From: Ruminococcus sp.
GTDB lineage: Bacteria > Bacillota > Clostridia > Oscillospirales > Acutalibacteraceae
DNA: 64,000 bases
Assembly (NCBI GenBank): GCA_017410265.1
Contig: JAFQRC010000012.1
Span: 62,001 to 126,000, forward strand
Direction: 5' to 3'
Numbering within the stretch: the stretch's first letter is position 1; each line of letters begins with the position of its first letter. Positions 1 to 10,726 of the stretch are shown here, piece after piece. A program made the position numbers and the translations under genes. The notes under the pieces were generated by a model. The model searched no databases. It was not told the DNA's origin and saw nothing but the letters and a program-made list of their open reading frames with translations.

Positions 1-373
1 CTTCTTCCTCTTTCTTGCCGATAGTCTGAGCTTTGTTGATAGCTTTAACCATCAAGAATATTACAAACGCCATGATAACAAAGTTGATTATGGCTGTGAT
101 AAACGCACCGTAAGCCCATACTGTTGCACCTGCTGCTGTAGCATCAGCTGCTGATAAACCATCAACAACTACTCCATCCGGAGCTTTGAGTACAACAAAC
201 TGCTCAGCGAAATTGATACCGCCTGTGATAAGACCAATAAAAGGCATTATAAGGTCGTTGATAAAAGAAGTTACGATAGCCTGAAAAGCACCGCCAACTA
301 TAACAGCAACTGCTAAATCAACAACATTGCCGCGCATAATGAAGTCTTTGAATTCTGAGAAAAACTTTTTCAT
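1..373 (-). CDS. mscL: Large-conductance mechanosensitive channel MscL (3' end cut by window)
   Basis: Translation from the ATG at 373 begins MKKFFSEFKDFIMRGNVVDL, the typical MscL N-terminus (amphipathic helix then TM1 with the GNVVDLAV/IVGGAF motif). A second hydrophobic segment (about residues 90-113) precedes a charged KAINKAQTIGKKEEE tail. MscL forms a homopentameric pore in the cytoplasmic membrane that opens under hypo-osmotic shock. An AAGGGG ribosome binding site lies upstream. About 124 codons are visible; the last few run off the left edge. It is the last visible gene of the minus-strand run after tyrS (28-bp gap). Confidence 0.95.
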   Translation of the reverse strand, partial: MKKFFSEFKDFIMRGNVVDLAVAVIVGGAFQAIVTSFINDLIMPFIGLITGGINFAEQFVVLKAPDGVVVDGLSAADATAAGATVWAYGAFITAIINFVIMAFVIFLMVKAINKAQTIGKKEEE

Positions 374-401
374 AATTACATTACCCCTTATATATTAATT
401 T

Positions 402-1625
402 TTAAAGAGTTGCTTTGTGGTGAACTTTCTTGCCTTTCTTTACGACAACATAGCCTTTTTCGAAATCAGCTTTTGAAATAACTGCGAACATATCAGTTAC
501 CTTGTTATCGTCAACAGAAACACCGCCCTGCTGGATAAGACGCTTGCCCTCACCCTTTGAAGCGATAAGACCGCACTTAACAAGTAAGTCAAGAACAGAG
601 ATAGAATCATCTGTGAAATCAGCGTCATCTAAAGCAGTTGTAGGCATATTGTCAGTATCAACACCCTTTGAGAAAAGTGCGCGTGCACCCTCCTGAGCCT
701 TTGTTGCCTCTTCCTCACCGTGGATAAGCTTAGTGAGCTCAAAGGCCAGAATTTCTTTAGCTTTATTGATTTCGCTACCCTCGAGTTTTGAGAGCTCTTC
801 GATTTCCTCAAGCGGTAAGAATGTGAGCATCTTCAGGCACTTAACAACATCGGCATCATCTACATTTCTCCAGTACTGGTAGAAATCAAACGGAGATGTT
901 TTCTCAGCAGAAAGCCATACAGCACCTGACTGGGTCTTGCCCATCTTCTTGCCTTCTGAATTTAAGAGCAGGTTGATAGTCATAGCGTAAGCGTCTTTTC
1001 CTAGCTTTCTTCTGATAAGCTCAGTACCGCCAAGCATATTTGACCACTGGTCGTCGCCACCAAACTGCATATTACAGCCGTACTTCTGGTATAATGCGTA
1101 GAAGTCGTAAGACTGCATAATCATATAGTTGAACTCGAGGAAAGAAAGACCTTTCTCCATACGCTGTTTGTAGCACTCTGCAGTGAGCATACGGTTAACG
1201 GAGAAGCAAGCTCCAACCTCTCTAAGTACATCGACATAGTTTAAATCTAAAAGCCAGTCAGCGTTGTTGACAAGCAAAGCTTTATCGTCAGAAAAGTCGA
1301 TGAAACGGCTCATCTGCTTTTTAAAACACTCAACATTATGTGCTATAGTTTCAGTTGTCATCATCTGACGCATATCGGTACGACCACTAGGGTCACCAAT
1401 CATAGCTGTACCGCCACCGATGAGTGCGATTGGCTTATTGCCAGCCATCTGCAGACGCTTCATAAGGCAAAGTGCCATAAAGTGACCTACATGCAAGCTG
1501 TCAGCTGTAGGGTCAAAGCCGATGTAAAACACAGCTTTACCACTGTTGACAAGCTCTCTGATTTCTTTTTCGTCTGTAACCTGAGCGATAAGTCCGCGGG
1601 CTACGAGTTCTTCATAAACTCCCAT
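402..1625 (-). CDS. tyrS: Tyrosyl-tRNA synthetase
   Basis: Charges tRNA-Tyr. The class I Rossmann fold is shown by the HVGH form of the HIGH motif in [28 protein letters not shown], and KMGKT in place of KMSKS. A C-terminal S4 RNA-binding domain ([20 protein letters not shown]) completes the protein. The reading frame is open up to 1676, but the ATG at 1625 ([11 protein letters not shown]) fits the family start and has a GAGAGG site in front, giving 407 residues, the normal length. It follows ygiQ with a 64-bp gap. I see no T-box leader before it. Confidence 0.97.
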   Translation of the reverse strand: MGVYEELVARGLIAQVTDEKEIRELVNSGKAVFYIGFDPTADSLHVGHFMALCLMKRLQMAGNKPIALIGGGTAMIGDPSGRTDMRQMMTTETIAHNVECFKKQMSRFIDFSDDKALLVNNADWLLDLNYVDVLREVGACFSVNRMLTAECYKQRMEKGLSFLEFNYMIMQSYDFYALYQKYGCNMQFGGDDQWSNMLGGTELIRRKLGKDAYAMTINLLLNSEGKKMGKTQSGAVWLSAEKTSPFDFYQYWRNVDDADVVKCLKMLTFLPLEEIEELSKLEGSEINKAKEILAFELTKLIHGEEEATKAQEGARALFSKGVDTDNMPTTALDDADFTDDSISVLDLLVKCGLIASKGEGKRLIQQGGVSVDDNKVTDMFAVISKADFEKGYVVVKKGKKVHHKATL

Positions 1626-1689
1626 TTTAAAAACCTCTCTTCTTCTATATAAAATACAGTATATATTCAAACTCAAAAATGGTCAAGTT

Positions 1690-3585
1690 TTACTTACGAT
1701 TTGAACGCATTTTTTGTTTCTTTCTGTAGTTTGGTTTGATGTGTTTTTTGCTCTTTGCTTTAGATTTCTGAGCTAACTTTTCGTATTTTTCAGGAATTTT
1801 TGCATTTATTAAACAATTTTTGCCTGTGCCAATTAAATCCCTGCGGCCAGCTTTTATCAAAGCTTCGATAACCAAATCCTTGTTCTGCGGTTTGAAATAC
1901 TGAAGCAGAGCTCGCTGAAGTGCCTTTTCGTGAGGTGATTTAGCAACATAAACCTCTTTTAGAGTATACGGGTCAAGTCCTGTGTAGTACATACAGGTGG
2001 AAACCGTTCCCGGAGTAGGATAGAAATCCTGCACCTGGTCAGGGTGGATTTTCTCTCGCTTTAAGTAAAGTGACAGCTCCACAGCCTCCTTCAAGGTTGA
2101 ACCGGGGTGCGAGCTCATCAGGTACGGTACCAGATACTGCTCTTTCTTAGCCTGAGCGGTCTTTCTGTAAAACTCGTCCTGAAAACGCTTGTATACTTCA
2201 ATATGAGGCTTGCCCATTTTATCTAGCACTATATCCGAGCAGTGCTCAGGAGCCACCTTCAGCTGACCTGAAATGTGGTGCTCGACAAGTTCCTTGAAAA
2301 AGCGGTCGGACTCGTCTTCTAAAAGATAATCAAAGCGGATACCTGAGCGGATAAACACCTTTTTGACCTTATCTAAGCTTCTGAGCTTTCTCAGAATGTC
2401 GATATAATCCTCGTGGGATACCTGAAGATTTTTACACGGGGTCGGTGCTAGGCACTTCTTGCCCTTGCAAAGTCCCGCTTTTTTCTGTAATTCACACGAC
2501 GGTAGTCTAAAATTCGCGGTAGGTCCACCGACATCGTGAATATAGCCTTTAAAATTTGGCGAAGCGATGAGTTTTTTTGCCTCATCCAATATGCTTTCGT
2601 GACTTCTGACAGTCACTGCCCTGCCCTGATGAAACGCTATTGCGCAGAAGTTACATCCGCCAAAACAGCCGCGATTATGGGTGATAGAAAACTCGACTTC
2701 CTGTATTCCCGGCACACCGCCTAGCTCTTCGTATGACGGGTGATAAGCGCGCTCATACGGTAACGAATAAACATGGTCAAGTTCCTCTGTTGTCAGTGGC
2801 GGCATAGGCGGAGTCTGAACTAAAATCATATTTCCGTCACGCTGAATCATCGTTTTTCCGCGCACTGCGTCATACTCATCGAGCTCTTTTCTCGTTGCAA
2901 TTGCGTAGTCAACCTTATCGCTGCTGACACGCTCAAAGGTAGGTAGCTCCGTCACACTCATCGGAGTATATTCTGAAGTTTTCACGCTGTAGCAGATACC
3001 GCGTATATCGCGCAAAGCCTCAACTGTATAGCCGTCGTTTAGTCTGTCAGCAATCTCTATAGTTTGATTTTCACCCATACCATAGACGATAATATCAGCT
3101 TGAGAATCAAAGAGAATAGAGTGTCTGACCTTATCATCCCAGTAGTCATAATGAGCAAAACGCCTCAGGCTCGCTTCAAGACCTCCTAAAATAATAACCG
3201 AATCAGGAAAAAGTCTGCGGACTATGTTAGAATACACAATAGCGGCTCTATCAGGTCGCTTTCCCATAACACCGCCTGCGGTGTAAGCATCGGTTTTTCT
3301 GCGCTTTTTAGCAACAGAGAAGTGCGCAACCATACTGTCGATATTGCCCGAGGTTATCATAAATCCAAGTCGTGGTGTACCAAACTGAAGAAAATCTTCG
3401 TCGCTTTTCCAGTCAGGCTGGGATAAAATAGCCACTCTGTATCCCCTGTCTTCGAGCACACGCGAAATTATAGACACACCAAAGGAGGGGTGGTCTACAT
3501 AGCTGTCGCCCGTGATAAACACAAAGTCAACGCTATCCCACCCGCGCGCTTTCACTTCTTCTGCTGTTATAGGTAAAAAAGCCAT
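1690..3585 (-). CDS. YgiQ-family (UPF0313) radical SAM protein
   Basis: A 631-residue protein with the UPF0313 layout: an N-terminal cobalamin-binding-like domain (MAFLPIT.., GGLEASLRRFAHYDYWDD), a radical SAM core with Cx3Cx2C at C307, C311 and C314 (RGCFGGCNFCAIAFHQG), and a basic lysine-rich C-terminus. The cysteines ligate a 4Fe-4S cluster that cleaves S-adenosylmethionine. The family is widespread but its substrate is not known to me, so no reaction is assigned. The ATG at 3585 has a good GGAGAG site. It lies between ftsK and tyrS on the same strand. Confidence 0.93.
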   Translation of the reverse strand: MAFLPITAEEVKARGWDSVDFVFITGDSYVDHPSFGVSIISRVLEDRGYRVAILSQPDWKSDEDFLQFGTPRLGFMITSGNIDSMVAHFSVAKKRRKTDAYTAGGVMGKRPDRAAIVYSNIVRRLFPDSVIILGGLEASLRRFAHYDYWDDKVRHSILFDSQADIIVYGMGENQTIEIADRLNDGYTVEALRDIRGICYSVKTSEYTPMSVTELPTFERVSSDKVDYAIATRKELDEYDAVRGKTMIQRDGNMILVQTPPMPPLTTEELDHVYSLPYERAYHPSYEELGGVPGIQEVEFSITHNRGCFGGCNFCAIAFHQGRAVTVRSHESILDEAKKLIASPNFKGYIHDVGGPTANFRLPSCELQKKAGLCKGKKCLAPTPCKNLQVSHEDYIDILRKLRSLDKVKKVFIRSGIRFDYLLEDESDRFFKELVEHHISGQLKVAPEHCSDIVLDKMGKPHIEVYKRFQDEFYRKTAQAKKEQYLVPYLMSSHPGSTLKEAVELSLYLKREKIHPDQVQDFYPTPGTVSTCMYYTGLDPYTLKEVYVAKSPHEKALQRALLQYFKPQNKDLVIEALIKAGRRDLIGTGKNCLINAKIPEKYEKLAQKSKAKSKKHIKPNYRKKQKMRSNRK

Positions 3586-3641
3586 AGTGCTCTCCTAAGT
3601 GTATTTTCTATAATAGAATTATAGTGATTTATATTTCTAAA

Positions 3642-6290
3642 TTAGAATTCTTTTTCGGAATTAAAACTGTCGTCATAATCGCTATTTTGAGGTACGTCCA
3701 TAACATGATTACGCTCAAGCCACTCGTTGTAGGTCATCAACACATCTCGCGCTTTAGAACCCTGGTGAGGACCGACAATGCCCATCTGCTCCATATCGTC
3801 AATCATACGACCTGCACGAGCATAACCCACTTTGAGTCTACGCTGTAAGAGCGAAGTTGAAGCCTGTCCTGCTTCGATAACAACCTTGATAGCTTCTTCC
3901 ATGAGTGAGTCAACATCCGGGTTATCGGAACTTGCTGACTGAGATGAACCCTTAGCATCTTTGCCGAGTTCTTCAGCGGCGATTCTTCTGATTCTCTCCT
4001 CCACCTCAGCATTGTACTGAGCGTCGTGAGATTTCTTTATATAAGCAGTAACTCGCTCGATTTCCTCGTCTTTAGCAAAACAACCCTGCACACGCACAGG
4101 CTGTGATGCACCGACAGGAGCGTAAAGCATATCTCCTCGACCGATGAGCTTTTCAGCGCCGCTTGCGTCAAGAATAGTACGAGAGTCGATATTCGAACTT
4201 ACCTTCAGCGCGATTCGTGACGGAATATTAGCCTTGATTACACCCGTGATGACATTAACAGACGGACGCTGTGTAGCTATGATCAGGTGCATACCCGCAG
4301 CACGAGCCATCTGAGCAAGACGACAGATAGCATCTTCTACTTCGCTCGGTGCCGCCATCATAAGGTCAGCAAGCTCGTCGATAGCGATAACAATCTGCGG
4401 CAACTTTTCCTTTGCTACAGGAAGTCCGCTGACTTCAAGACACACTTCTTCGTCAGAATCATCATTCTTATTCTGAGCTATGTATTCAAGGTTTTTCTCA
4501 ATGAGCTTATTGTACGAACCGATGTCCTTGCAATCAAACTCAGAAAATAGCTTATATCGGTTGAGCATTTCAGAAACTGCCCAGTTTAGCGCACCTGCCG
4601 CTTTTTTTGCGTCAGAGACAACAGGTACTAAAAGATGCGGAATGCCCTTGTATTTCGAAAATTCGACCATCTTAGGGTCAATGAGAAGAATCTTAACTTC
4701 ATCAGGGGTAGCTTTGTAGAGAATACTCATCAAAAGCGAGTTAACACAGACGGATTTACCCGAGCCTGTTGTACCCGCAATAAGCAGGTGAGGCATTTTC
4801 GATAAATCGGTGATAACAATTTCGCCAGAAATATCTCTACCGAGTACACAGGAGAGCTTGCTCTCACTACGGCTGAACTCTTTAGAGTCGATGAGCTCAC
4901 GCAAGGATACCATACTAGTGACCTTGTTAGGTACTTCGATGCCGATAGCGGCTTTGCCTGGGATAGGCGCTTCGATTCTGACACCTTTTGCGGCTAAATT
5001 GAGCGCGATATCGTCTGCTAGATTTGTAATCTTGCTGATTTTGACACCTGCTGCTGGCTGAAGCTCGTATCTGGTAACAGAAGGGCCACGACAGATGTTG
5101 ATAATAGTAGCGTTAACTCCAAAGCTCTTTAAAGTTTCTACGAGCTTTGTCGCGTTGTTCTGGAGCTCAAGCATTGCAGAAGCTCCTTCGGTATCAAGAG
5201 CAGGATCTAAGAGTTTCACAGGTGGATAGCAGTAAACTTTCTTCTCGGCTTTCTTCTTAGCCTTTTCAACCTGCTTTTCCATATCTGTTGTTTCTTTTTC
5301 TAAATCAACAGGAACGGTCTGCGGGTCAGCCTGTTTAGCACCGTCAGACATAACGGTAGAGCTCTTTCTCTTTGAAATCTTCTCTGCTATTAAAGAAGCA
5401 TCGTCTGCAGTTTCCGTGTCAGCCATAATTCCGCTGTTAGCGTTGTTTATGATATCGATAATCTGCTGGTCAGCCTCAATCTCAGGAGAAACAACTCTAG
5501 GTTTCTTAGCTAATGAATTATCATCAAGCGGGATATCGATACGATCTCTGCTTCTTTTAGGTGTTCTGTAGTCGGTAAGTGGAGGTAATTCATCATCGAC
5601 AATTTCAGCTTCTTCCACTTCAACATATTCAGCTCTGCGCTGTCTGCGCTCTTCCCTACGCTGAGCATAGCGGTCGTACTGCTTGTGAGCTACATTCGCT
5701 ATATCAACCAAGGTAACCCCTGTTAAAAGCATAATAAATACAATAAGTGCAACTACTACTATAATAATAGCAGGAGCATTTGTAAACCAATGTCTGAACG
5801 GGTAGCCGAGCATCGCTCCGAAAAATCCGCACAGACTCTGCCCCATATACGAACCCTTATACGCATCGCCTAAAGCCTGTATGTAAGTTCTGCCGTCGTT
5901 GTAATCAACCTTACCGCAGAGGTAAATCAAAGTACACGAAAACAGTACGATTAGTATCGATAAAGCTATTTTTGCGCCTTTGTGGGACATCTGCTTTTCT
6001 TTTGCAGTCATTATGCCCATATAGAGGAACACAAATGGTATAAGCAAAAAGCAGAATCCGAACAAGCCCATCATAAAGTTACGCATAGCAAGCCAGAGAT
6101 TGTCACCCTTTATGATAAGCAAAGCAAAAAAGATAACTGACACTGCACAGAGCAAAATAGCCTTAATCTGAGGGTTGAGTACACTGTTTTGTGGAGCTAC
6201 CTTAGCTTTCGCTCTGCTTGAGGTGCTTTTTGAAGTATTTTTAGTTTGAGTTTTCTTGACCGGCTTTTTAGTAGTCTTTTTGGTAGCCAA
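3642..6290 (-). CDS. ftsK: DNA translocase FtsK/SpoIIIE
   Basis: A hexameric ATPase that pumps chromosomal DNA through the division or sporulation septum. A Lys/Thr-rich N-terminal tail is followed by four hydrophobic segments, then a charged linker. The motor has Walker A GTTGSGKS (about residues 506-513) and a DELADLMM Walker B. A C-terminal winged-helix gamma domain ([24 protein letters not shown]) reads KOPS-like sequences. A GTG at 6299 is possible, but it abuts the AGGAG site. The TTG at 6290, eight bases after AGGAG, is better placed and gives 882 residues. Spore formation (see sigG) implies a SpoIIIE role. Confidence 0.95.
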   Translation of the reverse strand: MATKKTTKKPVKKTQTKNTSKSTSSRAKAKVAPQNSVLNPQIKAILLCAVSVIFFALLIIKGDNLWLAMRNFMMGLFGFCFLLIPFVFLYMGIMTAKEKQMSHKGAKIALSILIVLFSCTLIYLCGKVDYNDGRTYIQALGDAYKGSYMGQSLCGFFGAMLGYPFRHWFTNAPAIIIVVVALIVFIMLLTGVTLVDIANVAHKQYDRYAQRREERRQRRAEYVEVEEAEIVDDELPPLTDYRTPKRSRDRIDIPLDDNSLAKKPRVVSPEIEADQQIIDIINNANSGIMADTETADDASLIAEKISKRKSSTVMSDGAKQADPQTVPVDLEKETTDMEKQVEKAKKKAEKKVYCYPPVKLLDPALDTEGASAMLELQNNATKLVETLKSFGVNATIINICRGPSVTRYELQPAAGVKISKITNLADDIALNLAAKGVRIEAPIPGKAAIGIEVPNKVTSMVSLRELIDSKEFSRSESKLSCVLGRDISGEIVITDLSKMPHLLIAGTTGSGKSVCVNSLLMSILYKATPDEVKILLIDPKMVEFSKYKGIPHLLVPVVSDAKKAAGALNWAVSEMLNRYKLFSEFDCKDIGSYNKLIEKNLEYIAQNKNDDSDEEVCLEVSGLPVAKEKLPQIVIAIDELADLMMAAPSEVEDAICRLAQMARAAGMHLIIATQRPSVNVITGVIKANIPSRIALKVSSNIDSRTILDASGAEKLIGRGDMLYAPVGASQPVRVQGCFAKDEEIERVTAYIKKSHDAQYNAEVEERIRRIAAEELGKDAKGSSQSASSDNPDVDSLMEEAIKVVIEAGQASTSLLQRRLKVGYARAGRMIDDMEQMGIVGPHQGSKARDVLMTYNEWLERNHVMDVPQNSDYDDSFNSEKEF

Positions 6291-6336
6291 GTTTATCACT
6301 CCTGTAATTTATCGAAATTTATTATTCTAAAAAAAA

Positions 6337-7272
6337 TTATGTAAAAAGATTATGTCCAACGCTCATTTCAACTATGCTGACGGCAATTACTGCTAAGCCG
6401 ACAATAGCTGTGTAGATGATGAAGACATACATTTTGTTTGTTTTGAGTAACCATTTGAACAAAACGATCGAAAGATAGCCGACAATAGCAGCAGCTATCA
6501 TACCAGCGATAACCACCCAGAGCGAAATGCCGATACCCTCCGGAGAAGACAATGCATCGGAAAGCTCGAGCACAGCGGCGGCTAAAATCGACGGAATAGC
6601 CATAATAAATGTGAAATCGAAAGCTGTCTGTCGGTTTACGCCACGCATCTGTCCTGCTGCCAGAGTTGAACCACTTCGTGAAAGACCAGGCAAAACAGCT
6701 GCACAGCACTGAACAAGACCAACAACAAGAGCATCGACTACAGAAAGTTTCTGCTTTCCTGCGCCGTTTTCAGAAAGTGTGCCGTCATTCTTAGCTTTCT
6801 CTATAAGGCGGTTGTTGAAAATGTTGCCTAAAATCAGCAACGCACTTGTGAAAAGTAGCGAGAAGCCGACAATAATAAAATACTCTTCTCCCCCAGAGAT
6901 AACCTCAGCGAAGTCTTTGATGTTCATCCCTGTACCAGGTATAGGCAGGAAAAGTAAAAACAGTGGGAGTAGACCAACAATAAGCATAAATATCATAGTG
7001 CGGTCGTTATTCATATTTTTGAATGTGAACTTTCCGGTAAAAATATCCTTAACAAGCACAAAAAACTCCTTGATAAGTCTCCATATAAGCTTGTAATAAA
7101 AGGCAACTACTGCAACAAGTGTGCCGATATGTAGCATAACATTAAAGAAAAGGTTGTTTTCGGTCACACCCATAATGTGCTGTGTTATAGCAAGGTGACC
7201 CGAGCTCGATACAGGTAAAAACTCAGTAAGTCCCTGGACAATGCCCTGAATAATTGCATCAAAAATACTCAT
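6337..7272 (-). CDS. uppP: Undecaprenyl-diphosphatase UppP (BacA family)
   Basis: An integral membrane enzyme that dephosphorylates undecaprenyl pyrophosphate to recycle the lipid carrier of peptidoglycan and wall polymer synthesis; it can confer bacitracin resistance. The two BacA signature motifs are clear: GLTEFLPVSSSGHL near the N-terminus and PGLSRSGSTLAAG in the middle, in a polytopic protein of 311 residues (family range 265-310). The ATG at 7272 has GAGGAAAT upstream. It sits between tepA and ftsK with about 40-bp gaps. Confidence 0.96.
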   Translation of the reverse strand: MSIFDAIIQGIVQGLTEFLPVSSSGHLAITQHIMGVTENNLFFNVMLHIGTLVAVVAFYYKLIWRLIKEFFVLVKDIFTGKFTFKNMNNDRTMIFMLIVGLLPLFLLFLPIPGTGMNIKDFAEVISGGEEYFIIVGFSLLFTSALLILGNIFNNRLIEKAKNDGTLSENGAGKQKLSVVDALVVGLVQCCAAVLPGLSRSGSTLAAGQMRGVNRQTAFDFTFIMAIPSILAAAVLELSDALSSPEGIGISLWVVIAGMIAAAIVGYLSIVLFKWLLKTNKMYVFIIYTAIVGLAVIAVSIVEMSVGHNLFT

Positions 7273-7312
7273 ATTTCCTCCTGTTATGTAACGCCAAAAG
7301 GCGTATTATTTC

Positions 7313-8077
7313 TCAATTAGAATTATCACTCTCATTCGCGTCAGATTTCCGTATCATAGAAAAAAGACAATCTGTAGCATCAGACAGCGTTCCAACTTCA
7401 TCGACTAAGCCTTCAGCAACTGCTTCCTCCCCCTCTAAAATCGTTCCGATATCAGTGACAAGCTCACCTGTATTAAGAACAAGCTCATTGTATCTCTCTT
7501 TAGAGATGTTGGAATTTTCGCTCACGAAGGTAGTGATTCTGTCCTGCATACGCCTGAAATACTCGAAGGTCTGCGGAGCGCCGACGGTGAGTCCTGTTGT
7601 ACGGACAGGATGTACGGTCATAGACGCGCTTTTTGCGATATAGCATTTATCTGATGCAACAGCCAGTGGAATCCCGATAGAATGCCCTCCTCCGAGTACA
7701 ATAGAAACAGACGGCTTTTTCATTCCCGAAATCAGTTCAGCTATCGCCAGACCCGCTTCGACATCACCACCCGCAGTGTTGAGTAAAATAAGCAATCCAT
7801 CAATCCGCTCATCCTCATCAATCGCCACAAGCTGAGGAATTACATGCTCATACTTTGTTGTTTTGTTGGAAGACGGAAGAACGTAGTGCCCCTCAATCTG
7901 ACCAATGATAGTCAGACAGTAGATAACCTTATCGCCTCGTCTTGTAATAACAGAACCGATATTTCCGATTCGTTCATGATAGTTATCTCCGTTAAACTGT
8001 TCGGTTAAATCAGGTTCTGTTTTTGTTTCATCATCAGAATCCTGTGCAGTAAATGCATCAAAAAACTTTTTGTTCAT
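7313..8077 (-). CDS. tepA: ClpP-fold protease, TepA-like
   Basis: A member of the ClpP/crotonase superfamily related to TepA (YmfB) of Bacillus, a cytoplasmic protein linked to protein export and spore protein turnover. ClpP-fold landmarks are LLNTAGGDVEAGLAIAELI, the likely serine in GGGHSIGIPLA and the histidine in MTVHPVRTTG. The frame is open to 8116, but the ATG at 8077 (MNKKFFDAF) has a strong GGAGGTG site and gives 254 residues. In Bacillus tepA also lies next to ftsK/spoIIIE, so the neighbourhood supports the call. Confidence 0.88.
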   Translation of the reverse strand: MNKKFFDAFTAQDSDDETKTEPDLTEQFNGDNYHERIGNIGSVITRRGDKVIYCLTIIGQIEGHYVLPSSNKTTKYEHVIPQLVAIDEDERIDGLLILLNTAGGDVEAGLAIAELISGMKKPSVSIVLGGGHSIGIPLAVASDKCYIAKSASMTVHPVRTTGLTVGAPQTFEYFRRMQDRITTFVSENSNISKERYNELVLNTGELVTDIGTILEGEEAVAEGLVDEVGTLSDATDCLFSMIRKSDANESDNSN

Positions 8078-8140
8078 AGAAAATGCACCTCCAAAGGTAG
8101 CATCTCCCAAAAACACAAAATAATGTATACAACTTGTTTT

Positions 8141-8169
8141 ATTATAACATCATTTGGTGTCTTCTTCAA
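8141..8169 (-). promoter_or_regulatory. Sigma-A promoter for tepA
   Basis: Reading the minus strand: -35 TTGAAG (8164-8169), 17-bp spacer, -10 TATAAT (8141-8146). It probably starts the tepA-uppP-ftsK-ygiQ-tyrS-mscL run. Confidence 0.6.
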
Positions 8170-8269
8170 GAAAAATACGCAAATTTCTGCATTATTTCTA
8201 TATTATAATTTTATTTTCCCGCTTATGTAGTATGCTAATATATGTAAATTATATTTTGGAGGATTCCAA

Positions 8270-9520
8270 GTGGGCTCTAATTTCTTTTATGGAATTATTA
8301 TTTTCCTTTGTATTATACTTTCCGCATTCTTTTCGTGCGTCGAAACGGCTTTTTCGTGTGCCAATAAAATCAGACTGAAAAGCCAGTCTGATAACGGTGT
8401 AAAAAGAGCGGTAACTGCGCTTTGGGTAACAGACAACTTTGACAAGGTGCTCACAGCTATTCTGATTGGAAACAACGTAGTTAACCTTGGTTGCTCATCA
8501 ATAGCTACGGTTTTATGTCTGAATCTTTTTGGGAGCTATGGGGCTGCTATCGCAACAGGCGCGACAACACTCTTAGTACTGACTTTCGGTGAGGTTATTC
8601 CGAAATGCTTCGGCAAAGAAGCGAGTGACTCAATCGTGCTTTACACAGCGGGCATACTAAAAGGACTGACTATAGTTCTGATTCCGTTTGTATATTTCTT
8701 CTTAGGAATTAAATCGGCAGTTATGAAGCTCGCTAACATAAAAAAAGACCAGCCGTCTGTTACTGAGGACGAGCTTAAGTACATCATAGAATCTATCGAA
8801 GAAGAAGGCATTTTAGAAGAGCAGGAAAGCGAAATGGTGCAGTCTGCACTTGAATTCGACGAGAAAACCGCTCTTGAAATCCTCACTCCGAGAGTTGATG
8901 TTGTTTTCATTGATGCTGACGACGATAAAGAGTCTATCAAAAACATCATTATGGAAGAGCGATATTCACGAATTCCGGTGTATCAGGAAAACATCGACAA
9001 TATCATCGGTATTTTACAGACCAGAGATTATCTCGAAGCGCTAAGCGAAGACAAAGAGATTGATATCAAAGAGATGCTCAGTGAGGCGCATTTTATCTAC
9101 AAATCCAGAAAGCTCTCCGATATCCTCTCTGACTTCAAGGCTAAGAAACTCCACATGGCTATCGTCACAGACGAATACGGTGGTATGCTCGGTATCGTCA
9201 CTATGGAAGATTTGCTCGAGGAAATAGTTGGAGAAATCTGGGACGAAGACGAAGACGAAGAACGCACCTACACAAAGCTCAAGGACGGAAGATACATCGT
9301 CAGCGGTGATATGGACTTATCTGACCTGTTTGAAATTTTCGAAATAAAGGAAGACGACGAAATCGAGAGTGTATCGGTCGGCGGATTCATCGTTGAACAG
9401 CTCGGCACTATCCCTACTATTAACCAGAGTGTGAGCTACAAAGACCTGATGATAACGGTAAAGCGAGTTAAAAATAACCGGATACTCTCAGCCTTTGTTT
9501 CAAAAATCGAAGAAGTATAA
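8270..9520 (+). CDS. CNNM/CBS-pair transporter (hemolysin C/CorC family)
   Basis: A membrane protein of 416 residues: an N-terminal DUF21/CNNM domain with about four hydrophobic segments (residues 1-170), a cytoplasmic pair of CBS domains ([12 protein letters not shown] and [34 protein letters not shown]) and a C-terminal CorC_HlyC domain. Members are linked to Mg2+/divalent cation efflux and resistance; the older 'hemolysin' name is not supported by function here. The start is GTG at 8270 after TTGGAGGA. It is monocistronic, divergent from tepA, and followed by a strong terminator. Confidence 0.93.
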   Translation: MGSNFFYGIIIFLCIILSAFFSCVETAFSCANKIRLKSQSDNGVKRAVTALWVTDNFDKVLTAILIGNNVVNLGCSSIATVLCLNLFGSYGAAIATGATTLLVLTFGEVIPKCFGKEASDSIVLYTAGILKGLTIVLIPFVYFFLGIKSAVMKLANIKKDQPSVTEDELKYIIESIEEEGILEEQESEMVQSALEFDEKTALEILTPRVDVVFIDADDDKESIKNIIMEERYSRIPVYQENIDNIIGILQTRDYLEALSEDKEIDIKEMLSEAHFIYKSRKLSDILSDFKAKKLHMAIVTDEYGGMLGIVTMEDLLEEIVGEIWDEDEDEERTYTKLKDGRYIVSGDMDLSDLFEIFEIKEDDEIESVSVGGFIVEQLGTIPTINQSVSYKDLMITVKRVKNNRILSAFVSKIEEV

Positions 9521-9524
9521 AATT

Positions 9525-9560
9525 ACACCCCGAACAAGCTGTTCGGGGTGTTGTTGTTTT
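9525..9560 (+). terminator. Rho-independent terminator after the CNNM gene
   Basis: An 11-bp perfect stem (ACACCCCGAAC / GTTCGGGGTGT) with a 5-nt loop, followed by TTGTTGTTTT. It lies between convergent genes. Confidence 0.9.
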
Positions 9561-9570
9561 ATTGAAACTA

Positions 9571-10104
9571 TTAGTAATTTTCAGCCTTGATTCTGAAGTG
9601 AGCCTGTGGGTGGAAGCATACAGGGCAAACCTGAGGAGCCTCAGTACCTACTACCACATGACCACAGTTGCCGCATTCCCAGATAACGATAGAGCCTTTC
9701 TTGAAAACTTCGCCGTTCTTAACATTAGCGAGGAGTTTTCTATAGCGATCTTCATGCTCTTTCTCAATCTTGGCAACGCCCTCAAACTGCTCTGCGATTT
9801 CAATGAAGCCTTCTTCTCTTGCCTCTTTAGCGAATGTAGCGTACATATCTGTCCACTCGTAGTTTTCGCCTGCAGCAGCATCTTCGAGATTCTGCATTGT
9901 GTCGTTAATTCCACCTAAAAGCTTGAACCATAATTTTGCGTGCTCTTTCTCGTTGTCAGCAGTAGCTAAAAATAGGTCAGCAATCTGGTTGTAGCCTTCC
10001 TTCTTAGCCTTAGAAGCAAAGTATGTGTACTTGTTTCTAGCCTGTGACTCACCGGCAAAAGCAGCCATTAAGTTAGCTTCGGTTTTTGTTCCTTTAAGAT
10101 TCAT
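9571..10104 (-). CDS. Rubrerythrin
   Basis: A cytoplasmic non-haem iron peroxidase that protects anaerobes from hydrogen peroxide. The N-terminal ferritin-like four-helix domain has the ExxH metal motifs ([30 protein letters not shown]). The C-terminal rubredoxin domain has two CxxC pairs (ECGNCGH and VCPVCF). Its 177 residues match the family. The ATG at 10104 is preceded by GGAGGT and overlaps the end of the upstream Toprim gene by 11 bp, so it is probably translated from the same transcript. Confidence 0.97.
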   Translation of the reverse strand: MNLKGTKTEANLMAAFAGESQARNKYTYFASKAKKEGYNQIADLFLATADNEKEHAKLWFKLLGGINDTMQNLEDAAAGENYEWTDMYATFAKEAREEGFIEIAEQFEGVAKIEKEHEDRYRKLLANVKNGEVFKKGSIVIWECGNCGHVVVGTEAPQVCPVCFHPQAHFRIKAENY

Positions 10105-10726
10105 AATGTACCTCCGTATTATTTAAAAATTTATTTAATATAACATTAAATTCATCATAAGTAAAAAGACAGTTCACAGCGCTTATCATAGCGTTTGTAG
10201 AAAGATAAACAGGTAGTCCTAAAAAAGAGAGCAATTCTTTTCTGAGTGTCGCAGAATTCTCCCTGCCGATAAGACCAAAGTCATAAAAATCCGCTTTGGT
10301 AATTTCAGTAGATGAGAGCGTCTTTTCTTCTCCTGTTATGATAGCACCTGATTTTAATATAGCATTGACAAGCTTATCTCTATCTATTCCTTCAACACCG
10401 AGTTTTCCCTCTTTAGAAAAACTTTCCTTGCGCTTTTCTTTTCCGAAAATCGTCGGAATATAGCAGTGCTTTATACTGTCCTTGTCCGCAATACCATTAA
10501 GAAAATTTCTCAGCACAAAGCCTGCTGAGTCAACATCAGTCATAATAAGTATCCCGCGGGTTTTAGCGACTTCTCTGATGAGCGTCTGAGCTTCCTTGTC
10601 TTTAAAAACACGGAAGCCGTTTAATGTAATTATAGGCGAAGAAATAACAGTTTGCAACTGTATTTTGTCATATTTTCCCTCAACTATCACAGCTTCTCTA
10701 AGGCTTATCTTCTCAAAATCAGGCAT
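10094..10726 (-). CDS. Toprim-DUF4093 protein, ribonuclease M5-like
   Basis: A 210-residue protein with an N-terminal Toprim domain ([12 protein letters not shown] with the catalytic Glu, and [11 protein letters not shown] with the DxD pair) and a DUF4093-like C-terminus. It resembles RnmV, which matures 5S rRNA, but is longer than Bacillus RnmV, and clostridial Toprim/DUF4093 proteins are not all proven M5 enzymes. The ATG at 10726 overlaps the holA stop by 8 bp, which suggests coupled translation; a TTG at 10744 is an alternative. Confidence 0.75.
   Translation of the reverse strand: MPDFEKISLREAVIVEGKYDKIQLQTVISSPIITLNGFRVFKDKEAQTLIREVAKTRGILIMTDVDSAGFVLRNFLNGIADKDSIKHCYIPTIFGKEKRKESFSKEGKLGVEGIDRDKLVNAILKSGAIITGEEKTLSSTEITKADFYDFGLIGRENSATLRKELLSFLGLPVYLSTNAMISAVNCLFTYDEFNVILNKFLNNTEVHYES

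Noticed and set aside
8270..9520. Hemolysin
   Set aside because: The CNNM-CBS-CorC domain order indicates an ion transporter; hemolytic activity is a historical family name.
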